Made by a program: the position numbers and the translations under genes
Shown: one piece after another, positions 11,405 through 20,990 of the stretch
Numbering within the stretch: the first letter of the stretch is position 1
Layout of the letters: each line of letters opens with the position of its first letter
The notes under the pieces: model-generated
Told to the model about the DNA's origin: nothing
Database searches by the model: none
What the model saw: only the letters and a program-made list of their open reading frames with translations
Source: Deinococcus psychrotolerans
GTDB taxonomy: Bacteria; Deinococcota; Deinococci; Deinococcales; Deinococcaceae
Assembly (NCBI RefSeq): GCF_003860465.1
Contig: NZ_CP034183.1
Location: forward strand, 1,008,501-1,072,500
DNA: 64,000 bases
Direction: 5' to 3'

Positions 11405-12640
11405 ATGGTTCACCAGAGTGTGCTGAGCGCCCTTCAACTGGCCGCCGAGCAAGACCCCAACAACACGGAGCTGAAGCTGCATCTGAGCGATCTGCTGCTG
11501 CAAGCCGGTCAGGCGGCCGCCGCGCTGGAGCAGGCCAAAGCGGCGCTGAGCAGCGAGCCGGACAATGTAAGAGCGCTCAAGCTCGCGGCGTGGGCCGCCG
11601 ACGAAATGGGCCAGACCGACACCGCCGCCCGCTATCACCACCTCCACGACGCGCTGACGGGCGTGATTCAGGGCGCGGCCCCTTTACCCAAGCCCGTGCT
11701 GGCCGTCACGGATCACGCTGAATTGGTGGAGCATGAGCCAGACGGAGAGACCAGCGATCAGCGCTGGGACTTGCAAACGCCCCGCGTGACTTTAGCGGAC
11801 GTGGCGGGCATGGAAGATGTCAAGCGGCGCTTGGAACTCTCGCTGCTGGCTCCGCTCAAAAACCCGGAACTCCTCAAAATGTACGGCTCGGCCCTGCGCG
11901 GCGGGCTGCTCCTCTACGGCCCGCCCGGCTGCGGCAAGACCTTTATCGCCCGCGCGGTGGCCGGTGAACTCAGCGCCAAATTCATCAACGTCGGTCTATC
12001 CGATGTGCTGGACATGTACATGGGCCAGAGCGAGCGCAACCTCAGTGAGGTGTTCGCGCTGGCCCGCCGCCGAGCGCCCTGCGTGCTGTTTTTGGATGAA
12101 GTGGACGCGCTGGGCCGCCGCCGAAGCCAAATGCGCCACAGCGCGGCCAACGTGGTGGGCCAACTCCTCTCGGAGCTCGACGGTGCCAAGGCCAGCAACG
12201 AGGGCGTGTTTGTCTTGGCCGCCACTAACAGCCCCTGGGACGTCGACCCCGCGCTGAGGCGTCCGGGCCGCTTTGACCGCACTCTGCTGGTCTTGCCGCC
12301 GGACTTGGAAGCGCGGCGGCACCTCTTGGAATTGGAGACGTGCTCAAGGCCCACCGAAGCGCTCGATCTGCCTGCCCTCGCCGCCAAAACAGCCGATTTT
12401 TCCGGAGCGGATTTGACGCATCTGGTTGCCTCGGCCACCGAACTGGCGATGGAGGACGCCATCAAAAGCGGCAAGGTGCGGCCCATTCGCCAGGCCGACT
12501 TCATTCGGGCGCTGCGTGAGGTGCGGCCCAGCACCAAGACGTGGTTTGAAACGGCCAAAAACGCCGCCCAATTTGCCAACGATGACGGCGAATACGACGA
12601 CTTGCTGAGCTATCTGCGCGGCAAATCCGGCGGACGCTGA
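11405..12640 (+). CDS. TPR-AAA+ ATPase
   Basis: The product is 411 aa. Two or so TPR-like helices lie at residues 1-90. The AAA+ domain of the classical FtsH/Cdc48 type has Walker A GPPGCGKT (172-179), Walker B VLFLDEVDALGRR and the second region of homology ending LRRPGRFDR, so both the catalytic Glu and arginine fingers are present. There is no protease domain and no TM. GAGG lies 5 nt before the ATG, with TAAACT at 11351-11356 as a -10 candidate. The next gene encodes a TPR membrane protein, so the pair may form a membrane-tethered remodelling machine (inference). Confidence 0.85.
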   Translation: MVHQSVLSALQLAAEQDPNNTELKLHLSDLLLQAGQAAAALEQAKAALSSEPDNVRALKLAAWAADEMGQTDTAARYHHLHDALTGVIQGAAPLPKPVLAVTDHAELVEHEPDGETSDQRWDLQTPRVTLADVAGMEDVKRRLELSLLAPLKNPELLKMYGSALRGGLLLYGPPGCGKTFIARAVAGELSAKFINVGLSDVLDMYMGQSERNLSEVFALARRRAPCVLFLDEVDALGRRRSQMRHSAANVVGQLLSELDGAKASNEGVFVLAATNSPWDVDPALRRPGRFDRTLLVLPPDLEARRHLLELETCSRPTEALDLPALAAKTADFSGADLTHLVASATELAMEDAIKSGKVRPIRQADFIRALREVRPSTKTWFETAKNAAQFANDDGEYDDLLSYLRGKSGGR

Positions 12641-12663
12641 AGCCTGAGCCATGAGACGACCCA

Positions 12664-13791
12664 ATGACCCCATTTGACGCCCCAGAACTCTCCACCGACA
12701 CCGAGCAAACTTGGTCACGCATCTTAGTTTTGCTGGACTTGGGCCGTCCCCGTGAAGCCGCCGCCGAGACGACGCGGGCGCTGGCCCACTATCCCGACAA
12801 CCCCACGCTGTGGCGGCTGCTCAGCCAGATTTACACTGAACTCGACGATTTTCCGCAGGCGTTGAACGCCGCGCAGCGGGCCGTCAGCCTTGGCCCCTCG
12901 GACAGTCACTTGCACCTAAGACTGGGCCTTGCGCTTTGGAACGCTCAGGTGCAGGGATTGACCTTTGGCCGCTTCCGGCGGTGGGCCAAAGCTTGGAAGG
13001 CCGCTGAACCGGCGCTGGCCGCCGTGCATGAAGCGCTGAGGCTAGAGCCGGACAACACCGACGCCCTCGCCTCGCTCTCGCAGCTCCACCTGATGATGAA
13101 TCAGCCCAAGCTCGCTCAGACGCACGCCGCCGCCGCTCTGCACCTTGAGCCGCAGCACCGCATGGCTCAGCTTTTTCTGGCTCAGGCGCTCCTGGACCTT
13201 CGGCAACCCACGCGAGCCGAACACCTGTTGCGTGCCCTGCTCGCCGATGATCCCAACTTTGCTCCAGCGCTGAACTTGCTTGCGCGGGTCAGTCTCCGTC
13301 AGGGCCGCGCTGAGGAAGCCTTCGCGGCGGCGCTGGCGGCCATTCGGCTCGACCCCGCCAATGCCGCAGCGCAGGAGCAGTTTAGAGCGCTGGTTCACGA
13401 GTATTTGCCGTTTCCATTTTCGCGGCAATCGCCAGCGTGGCGCTTTATTATCGTGCCACAGGCCATGATTCTCGTGCCTGTTCTGGGGCTGGGCGTCTGG
13501 GTTCGCACGCTTTACCGCGTCCGCAAGCTCAGCCCCCAGATGCGGGCGCAGATTCGGCGGGTGCGGGTGTATCAGGTGAAGTGGCGCACGCCATTGGGCC
13601 TTTACCTGCTCTTTTGGGCTGCCATTTTCCTGTTTGTCTTTGCGCTGCCCCACCTGCCCGCCCGCCTTCAGCCCGGCTTGACTGAGGCAGCAGGGTTTCT
13701 GGTCGTGGCGTTCTCTGCTGGCGGGGTGCTGTGGCTGATCTTCCTCGGCGTGCGGAGCGCATACCGCTGGCTGCGTTCCTTTTCACGGTAG
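12664..13791 (+). CDS. TPR membrane protein, probable partner of the AAA+ ATPase
   Basis: The product is 375 aa. Roughly five TPR repeats occupy residues 20-245 (for example PTLWRLLSQIYTELDDFPQAL). Three hydrophobic segments follow: about 257-285, 300-325 and 335-360. It starts 23 nt after the AAA+ stop, on the same strand. TPR domains normally bind proteins, and the C-terminal helices should anchor it with the TPR face in the cytoplasm. No enzymatic motif is visible. Confidence 0.75.
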   Translation: MTPFDAPELSTDTEQTWSRILVLLDLGRPREAAAETTRALAHYPDNPTLWRLLSQIYTELDDFPQALNAAQRAVSLGPSDSHLHLRLGLALWNAQVQGLTFGRFRRWAKAWKAAEPALAAVHEALRLEPDNTDALASLSQLHLMMNQPKLAQTHAAAALHLEPQHRMAQLFLAQALLDLRQPTRAEHLLRALLADDPNFAPALNLLARVSLRQGRAEEAFAAALAAIRLDPANAAAQEQFRALVHEYLPFPFSRQSPAWRFIIVPQAMILVPVLGLGVWVRTLYRVRKLSPQMRAQIRRVRVYQVKWRTPLGLYLLFWAAIFLFVFALPHLPARLQPGLTEAAGFLVVAFSAGGVLWLIFLGVRSAYRWLRSFSR

Positions 13792-13802
13792 CCCAGCCAA
13801 GT

Positions 13803-14816
13803 TCAGCTCAGCGCACCGTACACCCGCGTCAGGTCACGGGTCAGCACCCCCAGATGCAGGGCGTCGCCTTCCGAGCGCAGCACCCGCCCATCCGCGTCAA
13901 GCAGCACCAGCGCCACCACCTGCCCCGCCGCGTGGCGAATGTGCAGGTGGCTTTGGCCGCGCAAGCGTTCCTGCTCGGCTCGGCTGAGCAGAGCCCAGGC
14001 TTCGTCACTCTCAACCAACCCTAATTGCTGCTCCGGCACGGCGAGGCGGTGGAGTTCGGTTTCCAGCCACGCCACCACGTCGCTCCGGCCTCCGATCAGG
14101 CCCTGCCGGATGCTGGGCTGGGGCGAGTTGAGATGAATCTGAGCGCCGCCGCGCCGCGTCACCTGACCGCCCGCCGCCGCAATCAGGGCCATACCCGCCG
14201 CAATGTCCCACTCACTGCGCGGCGACATGGTGAAGGTGGCGTCGGCCTCGCCCGCCGCAATCAGGGCCAGCTTGAGAGCGATGCTGCCGGACGGGCGCAG
14301 GTTGGCGAGCGGGTAGCGGTGCAACTCGCGCCTGAACTCGGTGTCAGAAACGGAAATAAGAGCTTGTTCAGGCGGGCGGGCGCTGAAACCAGCAGCCTCG
14401 CCGTTCTTGAAGACGCCCTCCCCCACCACGCCGCTGTAAAGGGCGTCATGGGCGGGCGCGTTCACCACGCCCAGCACCGCCTCACCGTCGACCGAGAGGC
14501 CGATGCTGACGGCGAAATCGGGGCTGCCGTCCACATATTCTTTAGTGCCGTCAATCGGGTCGATGATCCAGACGCGGCGCTTGCTGAGGCGCTCGGCGGT
14601 GTCGGTGAGTTCCTCGGAGAGAATGCCGTCTTCGGGAAACTCGGCCCGCAGTCCGGCCACGATCAACTCCGACGCCTCGGTATCGGCCACCGTCACTGGG
14701 TCGTCTTTGGAGGTTTTGTAAGCCACTTTGAATCCGGCGGCGCGGTGTTTCAGGAGCAGTTCTCCAGCTTGGCGGGCGAGGTGTTCGGCAATCTGGCGCT
14801 CGTGGGCGTAAGTCAT
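13803..14816 (-). CDS. Inositol monophosphatase/CysQ-family phosphatase with extra C-terminal domain
   Basis: Mg-dependent phosphatase motifs are SEE (67-69) and DPIDGTKEY (86-94), followed by WDIAAGMALIAAAGG near 225. This suggests 3'(2'),5'-bisphosphate nucleotidase or inositol-phosphatase activity. At 337 aa it is about 70 residues longer than usual. The extra tail (from about 265, with HLHIRHAAGQVVALVLLDADGRVL) is not part of the family core. TATGCT (14823-14828) ends 6 nt before the ATG. Confidence 0.85.
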   Translation of the reverse strand: MTYAHERQIAEHLARQAGELLLKHRAAGFKVAYKTSKDDPVTVADTEASELIVAGLRAEFPEDGILSEELTDTAERLSKRRVWIIDPIDGTKEYVDGSPDFAVSIGLSVDGEAVLGVVNAPAHDALYSGVVGEGVFKNGEAAGFSARPPEQALISVSDTEFRRELHRYPLANLRPSGSIALKLALIAAGEADATFTMSPRSEWDIAAGMALIAAAGGQVTRRGGAQIHLNSPQPSIRQGLIGGRSDVVAWLETELHRLAVPEQQLGLVESDEAWALLSRAEQERLRGQSHLHIRHAAGQVVALVLLDADGRVLRSEGDALHLGVLTRDLTRVYGALS

Positions 14817-14855
14817 GCGCTCAGCATAAAGCGCTCCACTCCCCTAGCTCAGCCC

Positions 14856-14885
14856 TTGCTTGTGGCCGCGCCGCGCCGCTACACT
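14856..14885 (+). promoter_or_regulatory. Promoter of the AspRS leader
   Basis: TTGCTT (14856-14861), an 18-nt spacer and TACACT (14880-14885). The start codon of the leader peptide follows 7 nt after the -10, so its mRNA should start at the ATG. Confidence 0.65.
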
Positions 14886-14892
14886 AACGCCC

Positions 14893-14955
14893 ATGTGCGG
14901 CCCCAGCTTTCCGAAGACCCGTTTTGCCGACAACCTGAATGACGATCCCCAGTAG
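14893..14955 (+). CDS. Asp/Asn-rich leader peptide upstream of AspRS
   Basis: The 20-residue ORF MCGPSFPKTRFADNLNDDPQ ends at TAG 14953. Five of its last eight residues are Asp or Asn (D13, N14, N16, D17, D18), the two amino acids whose tRNAs a non-discriminating AspRS charges. It starts leaderless, 7 nt after TACACT. It is followed by mutually exclusive hairpins and a terminator before the AspRS gene, the layout of a ribosome-mediated attenuator. It is too short for automatic gene calling. That it is translated is inferred from context. Confidence 0.7.
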   Translation: MCGPSFPKTRFADNLNDDPQ

Positions 14956-15012
14956 GGGACGCCCCCGAGTTTGACCGCGCCCCCGACTTCAATGAGGAGT
15001 CGGGCTTTTTTT
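14947..15012 (+). terminator. Attenuator (terminator/antiterminator) before AspRS
   Basis: Terminator: CCCGACT (14982-14988) pairs with AGTCGGG (14998-15004), then C and seven T. Antiterminator: AGTAGGGG (14951-14958) can pair with CCCCGACT (14981-14988), 7 of 8 positions, disrupting the terminator. Protector: CCCC (14947-14950) pairs with GGGG (14955-14958). A ribosome stalled at the Asp/Asn codons would cover the protector arm and favour read-through; one that reaches the TAG would cover the antiterminator arm and favour termination. Confidence 0.75.
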
Positions 15013-15041
15013 GAGCCACCTTTTGAGCCACCAGGAGAGAA

Positions 15042-16376
15042 ATGACCAACCCAACCGAGCCAACCCAGACCCAGCCCAAACTCGCCCGCACCCTGACCCG
15101 CGACCTCGGCCAGCTTGAGGGCCAAATGGTCAAGCTGCAAGGCTTCGTCCACGCCCGGCGCGACCTCGGCGGGGTGCAGTTCGTGGTGCTGCGCGACAAA
15201 ACCGGCCTGGCCCAGTGCGTCGGCAGCCACCTCAGCTTGCCCCTGCCGGAAAGCAGCGTGGAAATTTTGGGCACGGTCAAGGCCCATAAAAAAGCGCCAG
15301 GAGGATACGAGGTGCAGGTCGAGAGCATGAAAGTCCTGTCGGCGGCCACTCAGGCCTCGCCGCTGGAAATCCCCAAGATGGAATGGAACGTCAACCCCGA
15401 AACCATGCTGGATTACCGCTACGTGTCGCTGCGCGGTCTGCGCGAACGGGCGGCGCTGAAGGTGCAGGGCGAGATCGTCTACGCCTTTCACACCTACCTG
15501 CGCTCACAGGGCTTTACCGAAATCAGCACGCCCAAGATCGTCTCGGCGGGCGCGGAGGGCGGCGCGAACCTCTTCAAGCTCGATTATTTCGGCGAGCAGG
15601 CTTACCTGGCCCAGAGTCCCCAGCTTTACAAACAGATCATGGTGGGTGTTTTCGAGCGCGTCTACGAGGTGGCCCCGGTCTACCGCGCCGAAGAGCACGC
15701 CACCAGCCGCCACCTGAATGAATACCTGTCATTAGACGTGGAAATGGGCTTCATCGACGATGAGGACGACGTGATGGAGCTGGAAACCGGCTTCCTGAGC
15801 TTCGCGATGGAGCGCTTAGGCGAAAGCTGCGCCGCCGAGTTCGAGCTGCTGGGCGCGAGTATTCCGAAGGTGCCGCAGCGCATACCCCGCATCACGCTGA
15901 TGGACGCTAGAGCGCTCGTCACTGAGAAATTCGGGCATCAGGTGGGCGGTAAGGACCTCGACCCCGAAGCCGAGAGATTGCTCTGCCAGCACTACGCCGA
16001 GACTGAAGGCAGCGACTTTGTCTTCGTGACCAAGTATCCCCGCGCCGCCCGTCCGTTTTACACCCACGCCGACCACCAAGAAGACGGCAGCCTCAACCCC
16101 GATTTGACACGCGGCTTTGATTTGCTGTTCCGGGGCATCGAGATCACCTCCGGCGGTCAGCGCATCCACGACCACGCCATGCTGATGGAGTCGATCGACG
16201 CCTACAAAATGAACCGCGAGGCCATGAGCGGCTACTCGGAAGTCTTCAAGTACGGCATGCCCCCGCACGGCGGCTTTGCGATCGGGGCCGAGCGCCTGAC
16301 CGCCAAACTGCTGGGCATTGCCAACGTCCGGTACGCCCGCGCCTTCCCGCGTGACCGCAACCGCCTGACGCCCTGA
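15042..16376 (+). CDS. aspS2: Aspartyl-tRNA synthetase, archaeal/non-discriminating type (AspRS2)
   Basis: This class IIb synthetase has 444 aa. The N-terminal OB fold (about 20-125, LEGQMVKLQGFVHARRDLGGVQFVVLRD) binds the anticodon. The catalytic core has motif 2 (YRAEEHATSRHLNEYLSLDVEMGF) and motif 3 (GGFAIGAERL). The short archaeal-like form lacks the GAD insertion of bacterial AspRS. In D. radiodurans this type charges both tRNA-Asp and tRNA-Asn, the latter then amidated by GatCAB (family knowledge). AGGAG lies 4 nt before the ATG at 15042, so unlike most genes here it uses a Shine-Dalgarno site. Control by the attenuator just upstream is likely. Confidence 0.93.
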   Translation: MTNPTEPTQTQPKLARTLTRDLGQLEGQMVKLQGFVHARRDLGGVQFVVLRDKTGLAQCVGSHLSLPLPESSVEILGTVKAHKKAPGGYEVQVESMKVLSAATQASPLEIPKMEWNVNPETMLDYRYVSLRGLRERAALKVQGEIVYAFHTYLRSQGFTEISTPKIVSAGAEGGANLFKLDYFGEQAYLAQSPQLYKQIMVGVFERVYEVAPVYRAEEHATSRHLNEYLSLDVEMGFIDDEDDVMELETGFLSFAMERLGESCAAEFELLGASIPKVPQRIPRITLMDARALVTEKFGHQVGGKDLDPEAERLLCQHYAETEGSDFVFVTKYPRAARPFYTHADHQEDGSLNPDLTRGFDLLFRGIEITSGGQRIHDHAMLMESIDAYKMNREAMSGYSEVFKYGMPPHGGFAIGAERLTAKLLGIANVRYARAFPRDRNRLTP

Positions 16377-16529
16377 AGACAAACAAGGGCAGCACGTCCG
16401 GAATTGTAAGAGGGTGTTAAGGCTGAAGTGCTTATCCTGTCCGCACTTTCAAGAAGTGGACGAGTGGACGATTGACGAGCACTTTGCCGCTCGTTCCTCG
16501 ATATTGATTGGCGTTCCGAAGGAGCAGCT

Positions 16530-16925
16530 ATGAAGCGGTATCTCTGCATTCTCACATTTTTTCTGACGGGTCACCCATTGGCGGCGGCAGCGTCCAGTTC
16601 AACTTTAAACTCCGACATTCTGATCAATATTATGGTCACCCCGGCAGAAGCGGCGTGCACCAAAATCCGCATCCGCCTCTGGGAAGAAAACAAGCAGATT
16701 CTGGATGTTTACGTGTCTCCAGACGGGAAAAACAAGTTTATGCTCGGCAAGACGTTTCCGAAACTCACCAAAGGCGGCGATTACCGGGTCGTTTCCGAGT
16801 GTCTGGATTTGCGAAAGGGCGGCTTCTCCAATTCTGGGGGCCTGAATTTCGTCTACGATGGCCGCCCCCTGATCTTCAACTTCAACACCAGCAGCTACAC
16901 CATTAGCCGGGGCAGTGTGCATTAG
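16530..16925 (+). CDS. Small secreted protein of unknown function
   Basis: The product is 131 aa. The signal peptide (MKRYLCILTFFLTGHPLAAAA) has a likely cleavage near residue 20. The mature part holds two cysteines (C44 and C91) that could form a disulfide. AAGGAG (16519-16524) lies 5 nt before the ATG. No family is recognised. The 153-bp gap upstream holds a TTGACG at 16472 but no well-spaced -10. Confidence 0.6.
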   Translation: MKRYLCILTFFLTGHPLAAAASSSTLNSDILINIMVTPAEAACTKIRIRLWEENKQILDVYVSPDGKNKFMLGKTFPKLTKGGDYRVVSECLDLRKGGFSNSGGLNFVYDGRPLIFNFNTSSYTISRGSVH

Positions 16926-16931
16926 CGCATT

Positions 16932-16982
16932 TACCCGAATAGATGCCTGAGCAAAACACAGTCTCAGGCATTTATTCGGGTA
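16932..16982. terminator. Long hairpin between convergent genes
   Basis: Twenty bases at 16932-16951 pair with 16963-16982 without a gap, one pair being G-T, around an 11-nt loop. No T run follows on either strand, so it may be a bidirectional terminator, an mRNA 3'-end stabiliser or a small repeat element. Confidence 0.6.
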
Positions 16983-16994
16983 TCGGAAGCTGTA

Positions 16995-18596
16995 TCAGTA
17001 GCTAAAAAACACCAGCTCCCCCGGCACTTCAGGCGGAATGGGCCGCGCCTCTGGGGAGCGCAGCGTGCTCGCCAACTCCCGCGCCTGGGCCAGATAAGCC
17101 GCATAAGGCACCTCACCCTCCTGACGCGCCGGAACCGGAAAATCAAACAGGTCTGGTAGCGGCTGGTCAGCCGGGTGCGTCCAGGTGCCGGTGTGAAAGT
17201 CCATGTCGTACAGCGGCACGAACCGCTCACCAAAGTCCGCCACAAATTCAAGCGCGGAGAGCAGGAATAAAAATTCGGCTTCACTCGTCCACGGCGCGAA
17301 ATTCAGGCGCGTCCAGCCGGGCTTGAGGCCGCCCAGACCGCCCAGAGCGCAGTGCATGTAGCGCTGACTGGTTTGATCGTCGATATTGAGCAGCGCGTGA
17401 CCATACGGGCCGGCACAGGCACAACCGCCCCGGGACTGAATCCCGAACAGGTCGTTGAGCAGGCGCACGACCAAGCGGGGATGCAGCATGGAGCTGTCTT
17501 CAGTGCGAACCAAAAACGACAGCACCGCCAGCCTCGGTTCGTCCAGGTTGCCCAGCAATTGAAGGCGCGGATGGGTGCGCAAGCGGGCAATGGCGCGGCT
17601 GATCAAAGCGTGTTCGCGCTCTGCAATGGCGTCTATGCCGAGGCGCTCTTTGGCTTTGAAGGCCAGCGCCGTGCGAATTTTGCCGAGAATGGCCGGCGTT
17701 CCGGCGTCTTCCCGCGCTTCTATATCTTCGACAAAGTGATGGGCCGTGCGGCTGACATAGCTCACCGTACCGCCGCCGGCTGTGGTGGGTGCGCCCGCTG
17801 GGTAAATCTGGTTTTGGAAACACAACAAGCCCGGTGTGCCAGGGCCGCCCGCGAATTTGTGGGGGCTGAGAAACACGGCGTCGTAGCCGTCGGGCCGCCC
17901 AGAGCGCATGTCGATCTTGAGATACGGCGCACACGCGGCAAAATCGAAGAACGCCAGTGCGCCGTGTGCGTGCAGCAAACGGGCCAGAGCGCGGGTGTCG
18001 CTGAGGTAACCCGTCACGTTGCTGGCGGCGCTAAACGAGCCTATTTTCTGGCGGCTGCGGTATTCCGGCGCTTTGAGCAGCGTTCGCAGCGCGTCCAGAT
18101 CGATTCCGCCTCTCGGACAAAGCGGCACTTCTACCACGTCGGCCAGCGTTTCACGCCAGGTGACTTCGTTGCTGTGGTGCTCATACGGCCCCACGAACAC
18201 CACCGGACGCTCGTCGGGCGGGAAACTGGCCCGCAGTTTTGCCAGCAAAGTGGGCGGCACCGCCAAGCCTAAAATTTCTTGAAGACGCTTGACCGCTCCG
18301 GTACTCCCCGAGCCGCACCACACCAAAGTGCAATTCTTATCCGCGCCAAGCTGGGTTTTGACATACTCACAGGCTTGGTGGGCCAGGTGGGTGGTCATGG
18401 CTCCGGTGGCCGAGTCGTCAGTGTGGGTGTTGGCGTACAGCGGCAAAACGCGCTCGACGATAAAGGCTTCACTCGACCGCAGAGCGCGGCCCGAAGCAAC
18501 GTGATCGGCGTAAGTCACGCGCCGATCGCCGAAGGGGGTGCGAATCACTGTGTCCTGACCGATGAGATCAGTTCTGAACAGCGTGAAGTTATCCAT
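16995..18596 (-). CDS. Class V aminotransferase-fold PLP enzyme (cysteine desulfurase-like)
   Basis: The product is 533 aa. Expected PLP lysine lies in FLSPHKFAGGPGTPG; a Cys-rich loop RGGCACAGPYGH lies where SufS/NifS enzymes carry the catalytic Cys. The start is MDNFTLFRTD at 18596, 7 nt after TACACT (18604-18609), rather than the open frame up to 18671. At about 120 residues longer than SufS it is a divergent member, so desulfurase, selenocysteine lyase or another activity are all possible. It is convergent with the secreted-protein gene and divergent from homocitrate synthase. Confidence 0.8.
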   Translation of the reverse strand: MDNFTLFRTDLIGQDTVIRTPFGDRRVTYADHVASGRALRSSEAFIVERVLPLYANTHTDDSATGAMTTHLAHQACEYVKTQLGADKNCTLVWCGSGSTGAVKRLQEILGLAVPPTLLAKLRASFPPDERPVVFVGPYEHHSNEVTWRETLADVVEVPLCPRGGIDLDALRTLLKAPEYRSRQKIGSFSAASNVTGYLSDTRALARLLHAHGALAFFDFAACAPYLKIDMRSGRPDGYDAVFLSPHKFAGGPGTPGLLCFQNQIYPAGAPTTAGGGTVSYVSRTAHHFVEDIEAREDAGTPAILGKIRTALAFKAKERLGIDAIAEREHALISRAIARLRTHPRLQLLGNLDEPRLAVLSFLVRTEDSSMLHPRLVVRLLNDLFGIQSRGGCACAGPYGHALLNIDDQTSQRYMHCALGGLGGLKPGWTRLNFAPWTSEAEFLFLLSALEFVADFGERFVPLYDMDFHTGTWTHPADQPLPDLFDFPVPARQEGEVPYAAYLAQARELASTLRSPEARPIPPEVPGELVFFSY

Positions 18597-18683
18597 GTGA
18601 TTCAGTGTACGCTTCCGGATGCCCATTGCCCTGTTCACAGTGCCGAATAGCTGATCCACACAGCCTTTCAAATGACAAGTTAA

Positions 18684-19919
<1,236 letters not shown>

Positions 19920-19959
19920 GGCAGCGGCCCAGCACAGGAAGCCATGTTAAAGTTCGGGC

Positions 19960-20433
19960 ATGCCTGAAGAACTCGCCCACTACCGATCACGCGGAGCCAG
20001 AGCGCTGGTGCTGCTCCACGAACAGCAGCTTCGGCAGTGCGTGGAGGCAGTGAAACAAGCGAAGGCACAAGGGATCAGCTTGCCGATTACAGCAGAGGAG
20101 CATTACCAATCGCTCGACGTCTTGCTCCACCACATCCTGCGCTCGGCCAGAATTTATCTACTCAGAATCTGCCAGAACCTCAAGCTGCCCACGCCTGAAA
20201 TTGGGCCTGTGCCGGACATCGGGAACTTGCCTACGCAGACCGATCAGTACCTCGACGATCTGCTGGCGCGTTGGCGCTTGCCTTTGGCCGCCGTGACAGA
20301 CGCTCAAATGGAACCTGACCCCGAACTCTACTTCGCCGGAATGCCGTACTGGGTAGACGCCATGCTGGAACACGCGGTGATGCACCCGGTTCGGCACGAA
20401 TTTCAGCTCAGGGAACTGATGCGGCAGGGGTGA
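19960..20433 (+). CDS. DinB/YfiT-superfamily protein
   Basis: The 157-residue helical protein has three spaced histidines typical of DinB metal sites: HH in DVLLHHILRS (about 56) and H in EHAVMHPVRHEFQLREL (about 138-147). Members are metal-binding, some are thiol transferases. In Deinococcus the family is expanded and partly damage-induced (family knowledge). TAAAGT (19948-19953) ends 6 nt before the ATG. It likely leads a short operon with the DUF1990 gene. Confidence 0.75.
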   Translation: MPEELAHYRSRGARALVLLHEQQLRQCVEAVKQAKAQGISLPITAEEHYQSLDVLLHHILRSARIYLLRICQNLKLPTPEIGPVPDIGNLPTQTDQYLDDLLARWRLPLAAVTDAQMEPDPELYFAGMPYWVDAMLEHAVMHPVRHEFQLRELMRQG

Positions 20434-20434
20434 G

Positions 20435-20983
20435 ATGCAACTGACCCGCACCACGCCCGCCGCCCTCAGCCGCGTTCTGAAGCGGGTCAGCAGCTTGAAT
20501 CCGACCTACAGTCACATCGGCGTCACGCTTGATCCGCAAACCGAGATGGAGCAGCACACCGTTTTGCTCGGCACCGGTCAGGCGACCTTTGAACGCGGCA
20601 AGGCGGCTCTGAGGAGCTGGCAGACCCATCAATCGCGCTGGCTGCGGCTGTACCCGGACGACCAGCCGCCCGCCGAGGGGCAAACCGTCTTGGTGTTGCT
20701 CACCGGCGCGGGCCTGTGTTTGGCTTTCGGCTGCCGCGTCGTGCGCGTGCTGGACGGCGTCAGGCAATACGGCTTTGCTTACGGCAGCTTGCCCGGCCAC
20801 CCTGAACGCGGCGAGGAATTGTTTGTGGTGGAGTGGCACCCAGATGACCGCGTGACCTTCAGTCTGAGCGCCGATAGCCAGCCTGCCCATGGGTTTTACC
20901 GTTTGGGGCGGCCTTTCGGACAGCTTGTGCGCTCGCTCGGTACCCGGCAGTATTTGAATTCTGTGCGGCGGGCGGCACAATAG
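20435..20983 (+). CDS. DUF1990 family protein
   Basis: The 182-residue product has the DUF1990 pattern: SHIGVTLDP near 25, RWLRLYPDDQPPAEGQTV near 70, and GFAYGSLPGHPERGEELFVVEWHPDDRVTFSL. The family has no established function. It begins 2 nt after the DinB stop and is probably cotranscribed. Confidence 0.75.
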   Translation: MQLTRTTPAALSRVLKRVSSLNPTYSHIGVTLDPQTEMEQHTVLLGTGQATFERGKAALRSWQTHQSRWLRLYPDDQPPAEGQTVLVLLTGAGLCLAFGCRVVRVLDGVRQYGFAYGSLPGHPERGEELFVVEWHPDDRVTFSLSADSQPAHGFYRLGRPFGQLVRSLGTRQYLNSVRRAAQ

Positions 20984-20990
20984 CTCCCAG

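Noticed and set aside
14893..15041. T-box riboswitch before AspRS
   Set aside because: No T-box consensus or specifier stem is visible, and a leaderless peptide ORF with attenuator arms explains the region better.
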